A stretch of 64,000 nucleotides of DNA from Tubulanus polymorphus. Its lineage: Eukaryota; Nemertea; Palaeonemertea; Tubulaniformes; Tubulanidae. Below the pieces are notes generated by a model that worked only from the letters and a program-made list of their open reading frames with translations, was not told the DNA's origin and searched no databases. The stretch lies in contig NC_134029.1 of assembly GCF_964204645.1 (NCBI RefSeq), positions 9,600,850 through 9,664,849 of the forward strand, in the 5' to 3' direction. This document shows, one piece after another, positions 13,950-28,500 of this stretch (position 1 is the stretch's first letter; the number at the start of each line of letters is the position of its first letter). The translations under genes and the position numbers were made by a program.

Positions 13950-16900
13950 AATACATTTATCACATGTACATTATGCACAAGAGGAGAGCAAAGAATAGGA
14001 TGCTTCATTCAGACTGGAATGTGATCCAGTGCGAATAGAAAGTAAAGAGTTCTGAGTATAATAAGGACAGAGATGCAGAGGATGGATGGTTTGATGCATG
14101 CGATTCATAATGTGGAGCTCTGCACCAGAATCCAGTGACACAACTCACAATTTCTACTACTTAATAAAATGGTATTGATAATAATTAGTGATAATCATAT
14201 TGGTTAGATAATAATACATGACCAGTGAAACCTTTGGTGGGTGCAATTACTTAACGAATTGATCTTACTTGATGCATAGGGTAGGTTAGGAGTGTCTCGA
14301 GGGAACCACTGCTGTATACCATCTTCTCTTCACTACGTTTGCCAGCGAAAGGGCCCTTCATCTATAAAATTGGCGATAAAATTCACTGATGCAGTTTCAA
14401 CAATCAGCGAGAAAATGAGATGAAAAATTCATCCATTACATTTAGAAATACACTTTGTTCATCGCGCGAGCTTGTAAAAGACGCGTAAAACACTTTTCTA
14501 GTGTTCTGGTGCAGAATTCCCCCTGATTCTGGCCCCTGAGTTAAATCAATTCGCTTTGAATTTGATAATGAATATATCAATGCACCAGTGCACTGCATTT
14601 TCCAACATGCTAAACCAATGAAACAGTGGTATGCCTCAGATTAAACTACAAATACTGCATTTCCAATATTATATGGGTCTGTGAATAAGAGAAAATTGAT
14701 ATCATTTTTGATTACATTAACCTTTTCAGTGCTGACTAATTATTACCTGAAATTACTATTAATTTAAAAAATTCTAAAAATTCCACCCAAATGTGTATAA
14801 GAACAGGCACACTGCTATAGTGGGTCTATATCATAGCCTGGTGTATTGTAAATGACTAATATTTCACTATGATGGACAGGTGCTGCCATCTCTCAATAAA
14901 GATGAAAACCAATAACTATGTACATCAATGCACCGTGATGTGGTGTACTAGCAAAGTTCATCACTGATTTAAACACTGCCCTGCGATGTAGATGCACTGA
15001 AAGGGCTTAACGTACAGAGTGATAGCAGGAATTGTAATGGGTTCATTGTGTGCGTCGAGTCATTGTTTCTGAGAAATGAAATTATCATTCAAGATCAATT
15101 TCAACAATCGAACGAGGCCAACACGGATAAAACATATTTGAGTAATGCTTAGAAGATGAAATAAATACCTGCTGCGCATACTAAAATTTATTATCCAAGA
15201 GACATGGGAAACGATCTCATGATAGTGTGACAGTGTGCAGGTAGAGGGAATCTATTGTTAAGAGTTTATCGTGCACTTATAAGATGCTTTCCAAGAGTGA
15301 TCTACCACTGCGCTTAAAGCCCCACTAAGTTCGCTCCTACGGCGGGACAGATCCAGGACTAACTGGATTTCGAGCGACTGTTTGGCAGGAATCAGAATCA
15401 AACGGCAGCATAGGTTCGAATCCCATCTCTTGTATTCTTTCGACAGTAGAATTTTTCAATTATCATCACGAATCAATGGCTTTATTGTGTATGCTGCTTT
15501 CATGAGGCAAATTGAAAAGTTAGATAAGTTACACGGAAGGAATTTTCGTGAATAATACAGATACAATTTATGTTGGAAGATGGTGTAGGGCCTACTGTGT
15601 AGCAGTTACTTATCCATTGATTCATATGTAACTTTCATAAGTCCTTGATCTAATGAAGCTGAAATGATACAATGAAAGCTAGTGACCTACTCAACCTCAT
15701 GGTTGTAAGTAATAATTCAGTACGTCTCAATCATAAATATCAATTCCTAAGACCGTGCAAAATTATTCAGGACTAATACCACTGTTTCATATTATGTCAT
15801 ATTCAATAGCTAGTGCTACATGTCAAGTTCTTAGATTGATAACGGATATTACTATATGCATTTCAAAGCAGCATTCTAAATAGCAGTTATTCATTATTTC
15901 CCTTATTCTTATTCATGCACTACCGATACATAGAATGTAGAAGAACAAGAACCGTTGCCTTCATAAGGTTTGAAAGTTTTTTCCTTGATGACAAAGAATG
16001 GTGTAGTTCTTGAAAACTTCTTGAAGACAAAAGATGCATATGCTTCAAGGCCAAAAGTCGCTCATGCACCATAACACTGAAAAATCTTACCATCTCAATG
16101 GGGCTAAACATGACAGTACTATAAACATCGGGGCATGTATAATGAACCAAATTATATGAATTCAAGAATCAGATGTTTCTATGGATGAAATGTAACATAA
16201 ATGGCGATGAGTGTATGCATGGAAACTAAATAACTTCTACAAGAATAGTGCAAGAATTATGCCAAAAACTCATCCTAGTTCAATTATTCAAATCTCTTCA
16301 AGACTCTGTCATCAAGCAAAACCCTGCAATGGTAGAAAGGGCGTGCAACTATTCATAGTATTGAGGTACATGTGACCCAATCAGATTGCCTGTTGCATAC
16401 AAGCTTTTCTCTCTTCATCACTCAACCAAATGAGCACCATGAGCAGCACTCATTGTTTCTTTCACCCAATTGAGGGGAAGGAGTGAATGAAGAACCTCTG
16501 TCACCACCAAACCCAGCCTTGGGATGCGAGGTGAAAGACTGATGGTTTTAATGACTAAAACACTTTCTAACACTTAGTGTATTTTGTATGGTGTCAAAGT
16601 CTTGATGCCATCTTGTTCTTATCCCTGCAAGGGAGGATGACAAACTTAAACAAATTATGAAAAAAGATTATGTTTTATATAAAAGGGAATAATAACCTAC
16701 ATAACTAAGTATTACCTAAAACTGAAATTTTCAGGTTAAAGTAACCGAACCAAGATTGAGGCTGTAATCGTAATTTGGTTCAAAAAACAAATTCCAAAAT
16801 GTTTCTATGTATTGTATAGTGGTAAAAATTTGAAAAATGTGAAATTGCATTAGTTGTTAACCCTTTTGTCAATCCACATAGAATCTGGGAGACAGAATAG

Positions 16901-19478
16901 AATAGTAACAAGAGTGCTCAGAAAAGAAACTCTTCAAATGCAGTCAGGAAACCCACAACAACCAAACTAGACAACTTTTGACCCCATTTAACGAAAAGTA
17001 ATAGAAAAAGTTCAACATATGATTAAATTCATTCAATTCAAGTAAGTAGAAAAAGTTGATGCAAGGCGTCTCGATTATCAATAATGTTAACCAAACAACT
17101 AAAGGATGATACCAGAACACAAAAAAGCCAATATTTACATAGACTCGGGCGGCCATGTTACTGAACATTTGTTGCATGGAGAACATAGAAACAAAGTAAA
17201 AAGATACTATACCAAACAAAAGGGGAAGAATAGGTTATAATACATAATGGAGGAGGCTCCAAGAGATTTGCTTCACTTACTTGATGCATAGGGTAGGTTA
17301 GAAATGTTTCCAATGAACGGCCTTCGCAAGCGGGTTTCTCTTCATAACGTTTGAGCAGTGCATTAAATTCAGGTTTTTGTTTATACTCGGCTAACACTTG
17401 AAGACTAAAATGATGATTGCGTACATATTCCTGGTATATGCCTAACATTGGAAGCAGCATATCGAACAAGTCACCTGTAAAACAATTATTCTAAAAGTAT
17501 GAGCATTTACAGCAATAGATACACAGAGCGTCGGCATTAAAAAACTTTGTGCCTGATTCACTTATCATCGCCTAACCCATTGAGGGCTTTTTATAACATT
17601 ATTAGTGGTCTCTGCATTTTTCTCTGACAGAGCGGAGGCCAGAAAAGAACCACTGACTAAGACACCCTGCCATCACCAGTATTTGCAACCTGTGTAACCC
17701 AGATTAATCAGACTATTACAAAACCAATCCTCTAGGCCATAGCCTCTCACCCAAACCACTGCAAGGATAGATATAGAAAGTTTGATTGAAAACTTATAGG
17801 GTTTTACATGAACTTTTTCCTATAAAATGAAATATGCTTTCATTTCTATGTCAAAAATTGCTCTGGAAGTATCTATATCATATAATGTATTTTCAAGGAT
17901 TTTAGACCAAATTTGAGGTTGCTATGACTTCAGATTTGTAATTCTGACCCACCATACTAAACATATTCAATCAAACCCTAAGCGCCATTTCGAATTGGTG
18001 ATACGTAAGTTTATTCTTACATCCCCAATTCCAATGTGCACCACTCAGGACTTTATCATTCAGGGGGCTCTGAAATTTCATAAGTAGTATACTTACCTAA
18101 AACTAACGTTGGCCAATTTTCCATCCTGGCACTCAAGCCTTTCAGAAAAATTTGATGTAAAAAAAGTACAGTTTCACTAAAAAAGAAGATCATAATACAT
18201 TTATTCATGTAGATATATTGAGGATTCGATGTAATCAGAGAGCTACCAAATTTTTCATAGGGAGCGTTTGAGCAGTTGAGTGGATAGATGATAGCTGTTT
18301 GTGTGCAAGGTATGTTTTTACTTTTTAATAGAAAAATACAAAACTTAAACATTGCTCTCAACCCTGCATACTTAAACAATGCTATTCATTGTTTTCATTG
18401 ATATGGGAATGAAAACATTTAAATGCTTTAGTAATCAAGGTGTAAAACCCTCAGTGTAACACCTGGAAAATTAGGAACAGTTAGCAGCTTGGAATTTCCA
18501 ATTGTAATTCATATCATTCATGTTCTACATCTAAAAGTTTTGTACAACGACAGTCTATTGAATGATAAGTAAGATTTAAAGTCTAGGGCCTGTAAGATTT
18601 CGAGGACCACTTTCATGGAGGCAGGTTAAATTCAATCCAGTTTCAAAAAGAATAACAAAACTTTTTCTGACCTCTGGTTAACAAACTTATAACAAGTGAA
18701 ACTAGAAGTAGACCATTCCTACTTGAAAAGAACTCTGAAATGCTCGACAGTCTGACAATTTCAATATTCAGCGCCCCTCATGCACACATGAGGAAACCAA
18801 TGACCTTCAAACCCACCATGTCATGAGCTACAATTTGACAATTGATTGGCAGTTACAAAATATGCCTACTATTGTTGGATCCATAATTTTGTTAATAATA
18901 AGTTGATCTGTTTATATTATGCATCAGTTAGTCTAGTCAGGATTTTGCATTCAGAAATGAACTATGAATTGGCATTAACTTGCTTTTGTTTTCGTCTATC
19001 AGCGATTGTTTACCTAGAATACACTCTCGCTCTCGTAATTCTGAATAAACGGCTTCCGCAGACGTAATCGCCTATTTTGTTATGCAAATGAATAGGTCAA
19101 GACATCATAGCAATGTCTCAAAGCATCCATGAAGCAGATTTTCAACTAACAAACTGGACACTGGTTTTTTTTTACTTAAGCGAGTAATGACAAATAGGAA
19201 TAGAATTTCATCCTTTCGATACAACCAAATCCATAATGATCAAGACTAGTAGCATGAACATGCAGCAGGTGAATACACCAAATTTTAAATTGCACCCAAG
19301 AATAAATCGTACATCATTGTCCTCACTACACATCTGAAAGCTGATGTGTGACAAATTATTTGATGATGCGCAGGAGTGCGTGGTCGGACTTGCTAATGAC
19401 CTCCCCCGCTCACCTCTTTTGGCACTTACATTATACTGGCTATCTGATCAGTATATCTATACATGATCAGATCATTGA

Positions 19479-19536
<58 letters not shown>

Positions 19537-22500
19537 CTGCGTGAATACCCAGCAACACTACTGATCCACTACTCATCGTTAATTGATGTTCTCCTCTCTT
19601 CTTCGCCTTGAACGATGTTAGGCCACTAAGTCATTTCACGATTTGAAGGCATCGAGATATGCCTGCGTGATTATCATCACGGCAGCTGTATAACGACTTT
19701 AATTGTCATCAGTCATGTCGCCGAGTGTTGTTTGATAAAACGCCAATTTTTAACCCACCCATAAAATACGACGCATCTTTTTGATAATGCCTATCGCTGC
19801 CGTGATAGATAAAAATGCAGCAAACTGATCGGTTTTGTAAATCATCTTTCAAAATAACATTATGTTGTAAAATCTCTGGCCGAGTACACACAGTTTCTGG
19901 GTTTCCAAACAACAAAAAACTGCATAATGGGGAACCACAACACTAGCTATTCCACAAGATGGCATGACAAACACTCAGGCTTATCTTGTCAAAACTAGTC
20001 CATTATGAATGAACGCTGATCTGAATTTTTAGGCTCCCATACTATAGTTTTCATTAATATTCAAAGAAATCTAACGCTGAAAACTGATAAACTCATAGCG
20101 AATCTGTGGATTCCTTGATTGCCAAAGTAGCATTGGAGGTTCCCCATCCTCTGCAAAATTACCTATTGCTTGAGATTTCTATTACTTAAAATTCCAAAGT
20201 TGCTCTACAAGTGCGCCTGAAAGGAAGATTAACGCATTTCCACCTTACCTATTTAAAAATATAGAATTCACATCTTCATGAGTAATAGGTGGTTTTTTTG
20301 AGCTTGCTGCCATTTTGAGAGGTCGTAAAAAACAAGAAACTAAAGTAGATAACTGGCGAACATATTCCTCTTCGCCCTCAACCATTCCGAACACAATACT
20401 GTTACGTTTACGCATGCTTTCTGCATGCTCCGAACGTATATATTCGTCCACGATTTGTTTCCACCGCCGTCGACAAAGCCAGCCTCGGAAAAAACTCTGG
20501 ACCTAAATTATGAAAAAAAACTACAATACTTATTTACGAAAATAAATTTTTAAACCGTCATACCAAAATTTGATTAGCAGATTAAGCGAGACCTTAGGGA
20601 ACGTATCCACTGGTTTGAATTTTTTAGTATGGGAAGATAGCATGTCGTAATACCCACGGCAGGTTGTTTGCATATCAATGCAAGATTTTTACTCACTTTT
20701 TTAATTTTTTTCAGCTCATCACTTTCTTGTTCATCTAGAATCATATGATTGGGCATTTTCAATCCTCGTTTGTATTCTTTCAACTGAAACAAAAAAATTA
20801 TTTGATGTTACCTCCGCACCTAATGCCAATGAGTTTGATCAATGTGCACACCTTACACCATTCAAAATTGATATATACACATGAACCTTTCAAGAAAAGG
20901 AAAGAATTGGACTTAGATTTGTAGGAACTATCTATATTTTTCAGATTTCTGCTTCCGATGCCTGTGCCGATGCTAATCTTGCCAAAGAAAAGGTCAGGAA
21001 GAGCAAATATTTCAAATGAGTTCACTTCTAGAGGAATCAATTTACAAAGCAACACTTTTCATGCATTTTCTATGTTTATTATTAAGCATTAAAAAACTAT
21101 CAACAACCATGAGGACAAGGGCCAATTTCATAGAAAGGGTTTCAAAGAAATGGTAAGACTGGGGAATATTTCATAATCTTTAAAATTGGTTTTAGCTCCT
21201 GGAGCGGTAACATTTATTTAAAGACTAGTTCGGTGCCCTGTTAATGAAAACTTGCTCTGAATTCGGAAATGTGGATAAGCTTGTCTGCCGAGGAGAAAGT
21301 TTAACCAATAAAGCATCTCTATTTATCTATGCAATGAGCATATTCACTATGGAAAAGGTTTTTTAGAGAAATATCCATCAATTCTGTGATCTATCCCTGG
21401 AGATAAGAGTACATATGCTTGAATGCAGTGCTAAATAACTGAGAATGAAAAAAACAGGCTTTTATTGGGCAAAATGATTGCGTGCGACTGTGCAACTACT
21501 AAAGTCAACGTTAAGTCAGACTGTATAAGCACCCCATTCCAAGAAATCTGATTACAATTGCCAGTTCGCAGAATGCAAGGGTCTATTGCTGCTGCATTGG
21601 TAGTTACGAAATATTTTTCAGTACATGTATATCGCGAGCCTCCCTGGACTTAAATATTGCTGTATGAACAAGGATGAAGCAGTTTCTAGTATTTTAGGCG
21701 TATATGAGTGTCACATATGTAAAAATCAGGTGCTAGCACAACAGTCAAGGGGGCAGGGGGATGTCTATCATTGACAACGGCTCATTTTATATTCAAAGCT
21801 CTTTCATAAATTCTGCATGTAGTTAGGCTAGGCTGTGTTGATTTGGAGATGCACAACATATATGTGTACACAACGTGTATCGCAAGATTGCAAAATTTAA
21901 CAGCAAAATTTGCTTCTGCTATTTTCTCATGGCGCTTAAAGAGGCTATCATCGTTTCTATGGCAATGCATATTATTCAGTGTTTAGATCAATTTTGTGAT
22001 GTATTCACTGACGCTGTGTACAGACTGCTCGTCCTGCATTGTGTGTCTCGCTAGTGTAAAATCCCTCACATCTATGAAACAATGATGACAAAATGACTGC
22101 AACGGCAAATAAAAGACACTTGTTGCATACATCCAGCCAGTGTGTTATATCACGCCAGTGCTCACTTAACATCAACATTTTCTGAGAATATAGGTACATG
22201 CCTAATCTCACTCAAATTCAATGAAAATACTATTCTTTAAAAAGCTAAATTTGTTTTAATGCTGTTTTTTTTTCTTTGTCTCTGCGGTGGCATCATAATG
22301 TGTTTGCATTGAATAATTTTGATTTCATCAAAGAACAGTTTTTACACCTGTCTCTTGATTTAATCATCAATTGATATAAGTGGATATTAAAGACTTAAAA
22401 ATTCAAAATTCATTTACATTTGTTTTATAAAATATGTACTTAAGCCACTTATGAAATAAAAATGTTTTAGGAATGTGGGTATTTAACCGTGAAAACTGGT

Positions 22501-25500
22501 GGATCCAGAGTTACATATGCCTTTAAGAGTATATAAGTGTTTAATGTCATACGTGAAAATATTTCAGGCACAAAAAGGGATTTCGCTGATTTAGCTGATC
22601 CGAGCAACATAACCTTGTCTTTTCTGTTGAAGCTATGTAAAAGTTTGTGAAATTTGTCTGTAAAATGGCACTTCAGAGGACTGAACATGCTCACCCCTCC
22701 AACCTGTTCTAGATCCACTAAGCAAAGGAGGAAGAGATATCTTTTAAGGACAAAACGCAGCAAATGAATAATCCCCATCTGCTAGCCATATGACAAATAC
22801 TCAAAATATTATGAAGTCTTTCATTTCAATAACATTCCTGAATTCAATGATTAGCAAATCTTCCACTGTCTACCACAAGTAAATATTCTTTAAAATTCTT
22901 TGTAGGCCTATGCATTAATGCTTAAAAATATCTTTATGCAGCTTAGCAGTGGTAACTTTTTTTGCATATCACCTGAAGGAGCAAGCAAATGCTGTAAACT
23001 ACACTTCTTGCAGAATGCATGAGACTCTTGTTTAAAGCTAATTTTTCTTTTTTATATTTAGTATTCACCTCATCTTTCAGTTTCTTCACTTCACAGGAGA
23101 GCTCTTCGGTCTGTTGCACATAGTGCCACTTAGCTTGCCGTTCGCTGTCCAGTATTTGCAGCAAGTGCAGATGCTTCTGTTCCAGTTCTTCCTTTTGTTC
23201 GAGCACTTTGCTATAGCTGCAATTTTCAAATGATACATTATATGATTCAGCAATCAAGGTACAAAACTCAAAGTACGTAGACCCCGATTAAGTTTTAAAC
23301 AATTTCAATCCTATCAACGTCCTCAATAAATATGTAGACCTCCTCATTAAATATTTTCAGTTTTCAGAAAGTAACACATTAGCATTGGAGGTTACCCAAT
23401 TTCTTCGTCAAATATGAATATTTTTTGATTGGTTTGAACAAATATAATATAGCCAAAAGATTTAGATACATGGTATTCAGTAATTAGTAATATAGGCCTA
23501 TGCCAAACAGAAACCGGGTTGATATGAACCAGCAGATGTGAGTGCTATTACTCTCACTATCAAATTAACCCCTGGAAGGGTTTCAATTGTTTCTTAATAC
23601 CATTTTCCTAGGGTTTCAATTTATTGCCCAAAACTCACAATTTCATTTGAAAAATCCCATCGTAGCCCGGTGCTACCATGGTTGTTTTGAATGCCTCGAA
23701 GACCTTAGCAGCATCTATCGGGTATCAGGCAAATGAAATAACAGGTGTCCGAAACACTTGGGTCTTGGGTGATGGGTGTTGACATGAACGTATGTCCTAA
23801 ACCCCCAGAGAATGGACATATTGGAAGTAAAGATATATCCAAAATATTCATTTTAAAGGAACAAACAGTCAACTAAAATCTTACATTGTTTATACTCTCA
23901 GTCAATTTACATAAATTGAGACCCAGCTCCAAACAAACTCAGCAACAAACCGCTCAGCAATTCATTTCATATTCCTTTAATCAGTCCTTGATTTATGAAT
24001 ATGTAAACCCTGGCTGGGCACACGGGCAACTTTTTCTAGTAATTGTTGAGCGCCAGCCGAATGGGCTTTATGTCATATGTCTACGGGCAACTTTTTCTAG
24101 TAATTGTTGAGCACCGGCCGAATGGGCTTTATGTCATATGTCTGCAGTGACAGGAGACAGAAATTGCTTCTTGTAGAAAGAATTTGCACGGAGTTGCCCA
24201 ATATCAAACATGATCAGAAAATAGCTTGCCACTGATATATCTCTCATCGATCGCTTCGAGTTGCTGTATATGCGCCTGCTGGAGAAGCCAAGCAATAAGC
24301 AACCCATCAACTCGCTAATGAATGAGCAAATAATTACCATGTGATACTGCCAAATGTGGGAACTTCCAAGACAGTTATCCATAAATAGATTGCCCATGGG
24401 AAAAGTGGTTTACCTTGAAAACTGGAGCTTGTTTGCCCAAGACATTGTCTCTGAGGAATATTTTTCATATATCCCAATCGCAATGGCTTGTAGAGACAAC
24501 ACCCCAAAATTCGACTGAAAAGCAGTCTCTTGTGTTCGAAGGTCGTCATTTTGACAAGTCACATGACATAGATGTTTCCACGGAAATGCTCCTGTGATAG
24601 CACATGGGAAACCACAAGCAACCAATTGCATTTGCTTATTGCAACAACGAGCAACTAAAATTGCCCGTGTCACTAGGCTTAAGAGCATTATGCCATTTAA
24701 TTGATGCTGGGTCATTGTCGATCTTAGATCAGCGAGCGATCTTTCACAAACAGTTTTGGACCACATCAAAGACCCGTTCCACCGGGCCTGCAATGCCGGC
24801 AACAAACGCTACCAGTGAATGCTCTTCCAGTTCCTTAAGAAGGGTCTATGAACTAGTTGAGGATGATGATATGACTCGTCTTCATTAAGCCGTTACACAT
24901 TCTTAACCTTCAATTGAGTGAAGGCTTAAATGCATAGGCCCAGAATGCCTCATGCCTCAGAGCTTCTAATTTTAGAATTAACTTAATCATTCAATACCTG
25001 TGACATGGTCAAATCTATGGCGAGGCCCACTGCTGTTATTGGTATATGAAAATATGAATTTTAAATTTTCATTCAATCCATGGATTTGGTACCGTACAAG
25101 TAGTTTGAAACTCAAATATACCATAAGCATGATTCATACTGCCTAACATTAATTTCTCTGGCCAATCATCCTGTCCGATCACAGTGTGCACGTAAAAAGA
25201 TTTGGGATTTGGAAAAACCTTGGAGTAATCATCTTGCCCAGATGTGTCAAGATTATTCACTCCAAGGAAAACTCAACCCTCTGTGCGGGAAAGGAGGTTA
25301 TTGTGGTACGAAAAAGAAAATATTAAGCAAATCCAACCCACCTTAAAATGATCTGAATGATTTCGTTTCATAGACCAACCAAAACTACTAGCATTGTAAA
25401 CCCAATCCATAGATTGAAAAAAAAATTGGGGCACCCGGGGTGCTCCATACGTTTTCGTTTTTATATCCCCAAATTCCCATGAGTTTGCATTCATCAATCA

Positions 25501-28500
25501 ACGAGAAATGAAACTCTCCGCTATGGACTAGGTATTTTACAGGCTTTTTAGGGCATTCAATCTGCCTTGATTATCCAGTCAAAATGCATTAAAAAAACCC
25601 TAAAGAGGCCCTTTATGCTGCAGACCCAAGAGCGACAATCGCAGAGCATGCTCAGGTCACTACAACTGCAACTAAGATTACAAGGAACCATCGGCGATCA
25701 GTCTTGTTACAGTGCTGCACTCAGGTTGCAGTGCTATACTGCAGTCATTGATCATTTAAACAATCTGAATAAATACATTATCAAAGATAAATCAACACTC
25801 TGCAGAACCTTTCAATCATCGTGTTCTACCCAGAAAAATATTTCATCGAAGACTTAGCTTCATGTAATTAGCACACATAGCAATAAAAACAATTAAAAAC
25901 ATGATAATATCAAAAGAACACAGCAGAGAAAATCAATATCTAAAATCAGCACACGCGAGATTCGAACTGCCATTTTTTAACAATCACATGATCGCAGTAA
26001 GCTCCGCAATTCAGCAGCGATTGTTGGCAGAAATGGAACTTAACTTAGTGATGGGTAGCTCGATTGCATTGCTCAAAATGCAATATGAACAATTTGATAG
26101 CGACTGGCCATTGGGAAATAATATCAAATGGATTTCAAAAATAATAATCTGGATCAGCCGGGACATCTGGAAATCATTAACTGCACATTTCGTATTCAAC
26201 AAAATCGTATTAGTGAAGTTCTACTATATAGAAATCAATTTACCTGGCTTGTTTAATTGCATCAACCCATGCAATGCATTCAGCCTCCGTATCAGTGCGT
26301 AAATCATACTGTCTCAAGCCTTCCGGACGGTAGTAGATCGCAAAACAATACTGAAAATATATTAACATTCATGAAAAATTAGAGGCCCAGATTTTGTAGT
26401 CTCAGTCAAAATATATAAATACCCTTTTGGTTACTGCAACCACCATGTAGCTTTAAGATTGAACTGAATCAATACGACCTCTAATACTTCATAGGCCTAA
26501 ACATTCCTGAAACTCCTGATACCAGTTATGTGTAAATCAAATACGACTTGACTGGCAGACTGTGAGGATGGTGTGAAAGAGAGTGAGATTGGGTCTACGA
26601 GGGTGGCATGAAAATCTTATAAACCATAATTGGATTTTTGTATTTGTACTTCTATTGTACAATAACTATAATTCAAAATGAATAGAATTATTATCATTAT
26701 CATTATAATTATCGTTATAGACTGGGATATACCTTCAAAATGATGGTTAAGAATGATCCACAGACACACGATTAGGCTATAAGGTGCTTGTTCGAGTGTC
26801 CTATGACAATGCTCATAATTATCCAATATCTACTTATAAGTTATATCTACTAATAACTTACAAGGTAAAACTTATTGATATTTTCCTGAAAAAAACTTTT
26901 CTCATCTACACGTAGAACCGACTAAGATGGCCGCCAATTACGTAAAAATAGACCAATTGAATAACCTGTCTGATATCTTAAAGATCCGTTTCCAAAGTAT
27001 ACTTACTCATCATAAGAAGTTAAGGGTCTCAAAATGGTCACATAACCGCCATCTTGTTTTCCATCGACCCAACTTTTCTTATGATGATGGGCCCTAAGAG
27101 GATACATATACAATTCATGTGAAAATTGATCAAACTGTTATCTAAATTTCCTTTGAAATCGTCAATAAAGGACGATGGGTCCAGTAGGATCAACTCAGTA
27201 CATTTCATTTTTGAGCACAAAAATCGATTTGTCCTTGGATTTGCAGTAACTATTAACTCTTTGCCTGCCAGGCCTATTTTTCAGGAAATTCTGCACTTTG
27301 CCAGGATTTCCATGTTTTTCAGAGATTCATAAAACAAAAACTAGAAGAGATATCTTCATCAAATCTGTTTTATTTTGTTCATCTGGTCTTGCTTTTTCAT
27401 GTAAAATAAGTGGTATTTCTTCTTAGAGTGATAAAATCTGCAGCAACCACCAGTGTAGAGGGGGTATTTTGCAGAAAATATGCCCATCCATGCGTGTTCA
27501 GCCCCATTTCAATAGATGACGTCACTAACACACTGCATAGGACGACTGGTGATAGTTAATTTTAGTAGTAAAGGGCAATAAACTAACTGGTGTTGTGCGA
27601 TGAATACGCCATCTATCGTTTAAGTTAAGAAACCGTACCAGTACAGTTTTGGCAGGCAAGTGATAGAGATATCGGACGTACCAGTACGTTTTTGGCAGGC
27701 AATGAGTAAAGTAAGCATGTTCAACTTTGATGATATACATGGTTATGGGTTTTCCCTATGAGTCACAGGTACATGGTAGTACAGTTCTTGATAATGATGG
27801 CATATTTTCGCCGAGCACTTTCAAATGGTTTAGAGCTGATGGACGAAACTTACAACAACAATTCCAACCCCTATTTCCCTGCTAATGACAAAATATCAGT
27901 TGTGTATATCCAGAGGTCACAATTTATGCCACCAAGACCAAACAGAAAATTACTCTCAGAATCATTCTGTACAGATCAACACAGTTGATCCTAAAAATGT
28001 GTATGTGCTGATGATTTTGGTGAATAACAATGGCTGCCAGTCAGCCATCCTGAATCAGGTGAGGCTAATTATTGGGCTGCAGATATGTCTAGGGTACATA
28101 CATGCATAAACCAATTATCAAGACAATCCATAAAAGCGTCTTCAAAAATTCCCAAAATTACTGGATTCTATCTACAGACAGGCAGGCAGACGAATGAATG
28201 AAAGGTGATGTAACAGCCTGCTGGGAGTGGGATAAAACTGATACATCATCTGAAGCATCTTTTCAAGGACCACGAAGAGTCCCATGAGAGCACCCTTCTA
28301 TCAGTCAAAGTTAATAAGCTAGGAACGGAAAACCTCATTTTTGAAATCAGAGACACTTTTGAAGATACTTTTCTGGAAGAATTTAGATATAGAATAAAAT
28401 GTAGCAGGAAAGCAGTGATATAAGTTTCTCCAAATTTGCTTACGGTTTCATATAAAACTATATTACTTAATATTTCTAAATGAATGAAGGCTTGTTGAAA

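Larger units (their letters stand above)
9420..17280. other. RASGRF intron 7: repeats and candidate cassette exon
   Basis: 7.9 kb containing a non-LTR reverse-transcriptase relic (9907-10086), Repeat A copies (10120-10430; 10925-12470), Harbinger-type copy 2 (11303-12094), a Penelope-type end (about 12480-12610), a TA/CA microsatellite (13865-13949) and the exon-7-like segment (14269-14361). From about 14600 to 17280 I see no recognisable gene. Confidence 0.6.
17475..26243. other. RASGRF introns 2-6, mostly unique sequence
   Basis: Between exons 2 and 7 the introns are 3,027, 2,285, 194, 2,072 and 622 bp. Apart from the TA microsatellite at 19479-19530 and the repeat cluster at 24018-24680, I recognise nothing. 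No intronic open frame has splice sites or family motifs. Confidence 0.5.

Noticed and set aside
15300-15440. Possible tRNA gene ending in GGTTCGAATCCCATCTC
   Set aside because: Box B is good, but I could not fold an acceptor stem or find a box A at the right distance.
22943-23068. Open frame continuing past RASGRF exon 3
   Set aside because: The frame is open by chance into the intron. The donor GAG|GTGAAT at 23069 keeps the family spacing to the IQ motif; the longer reading would add a hydrophobic stretch not found in relatives.
24410-24805. 131-codon minus-strand frame
   Set aside because: Lies in and next to a probable inverted-repeat element; no recognisable motif and no splice support.
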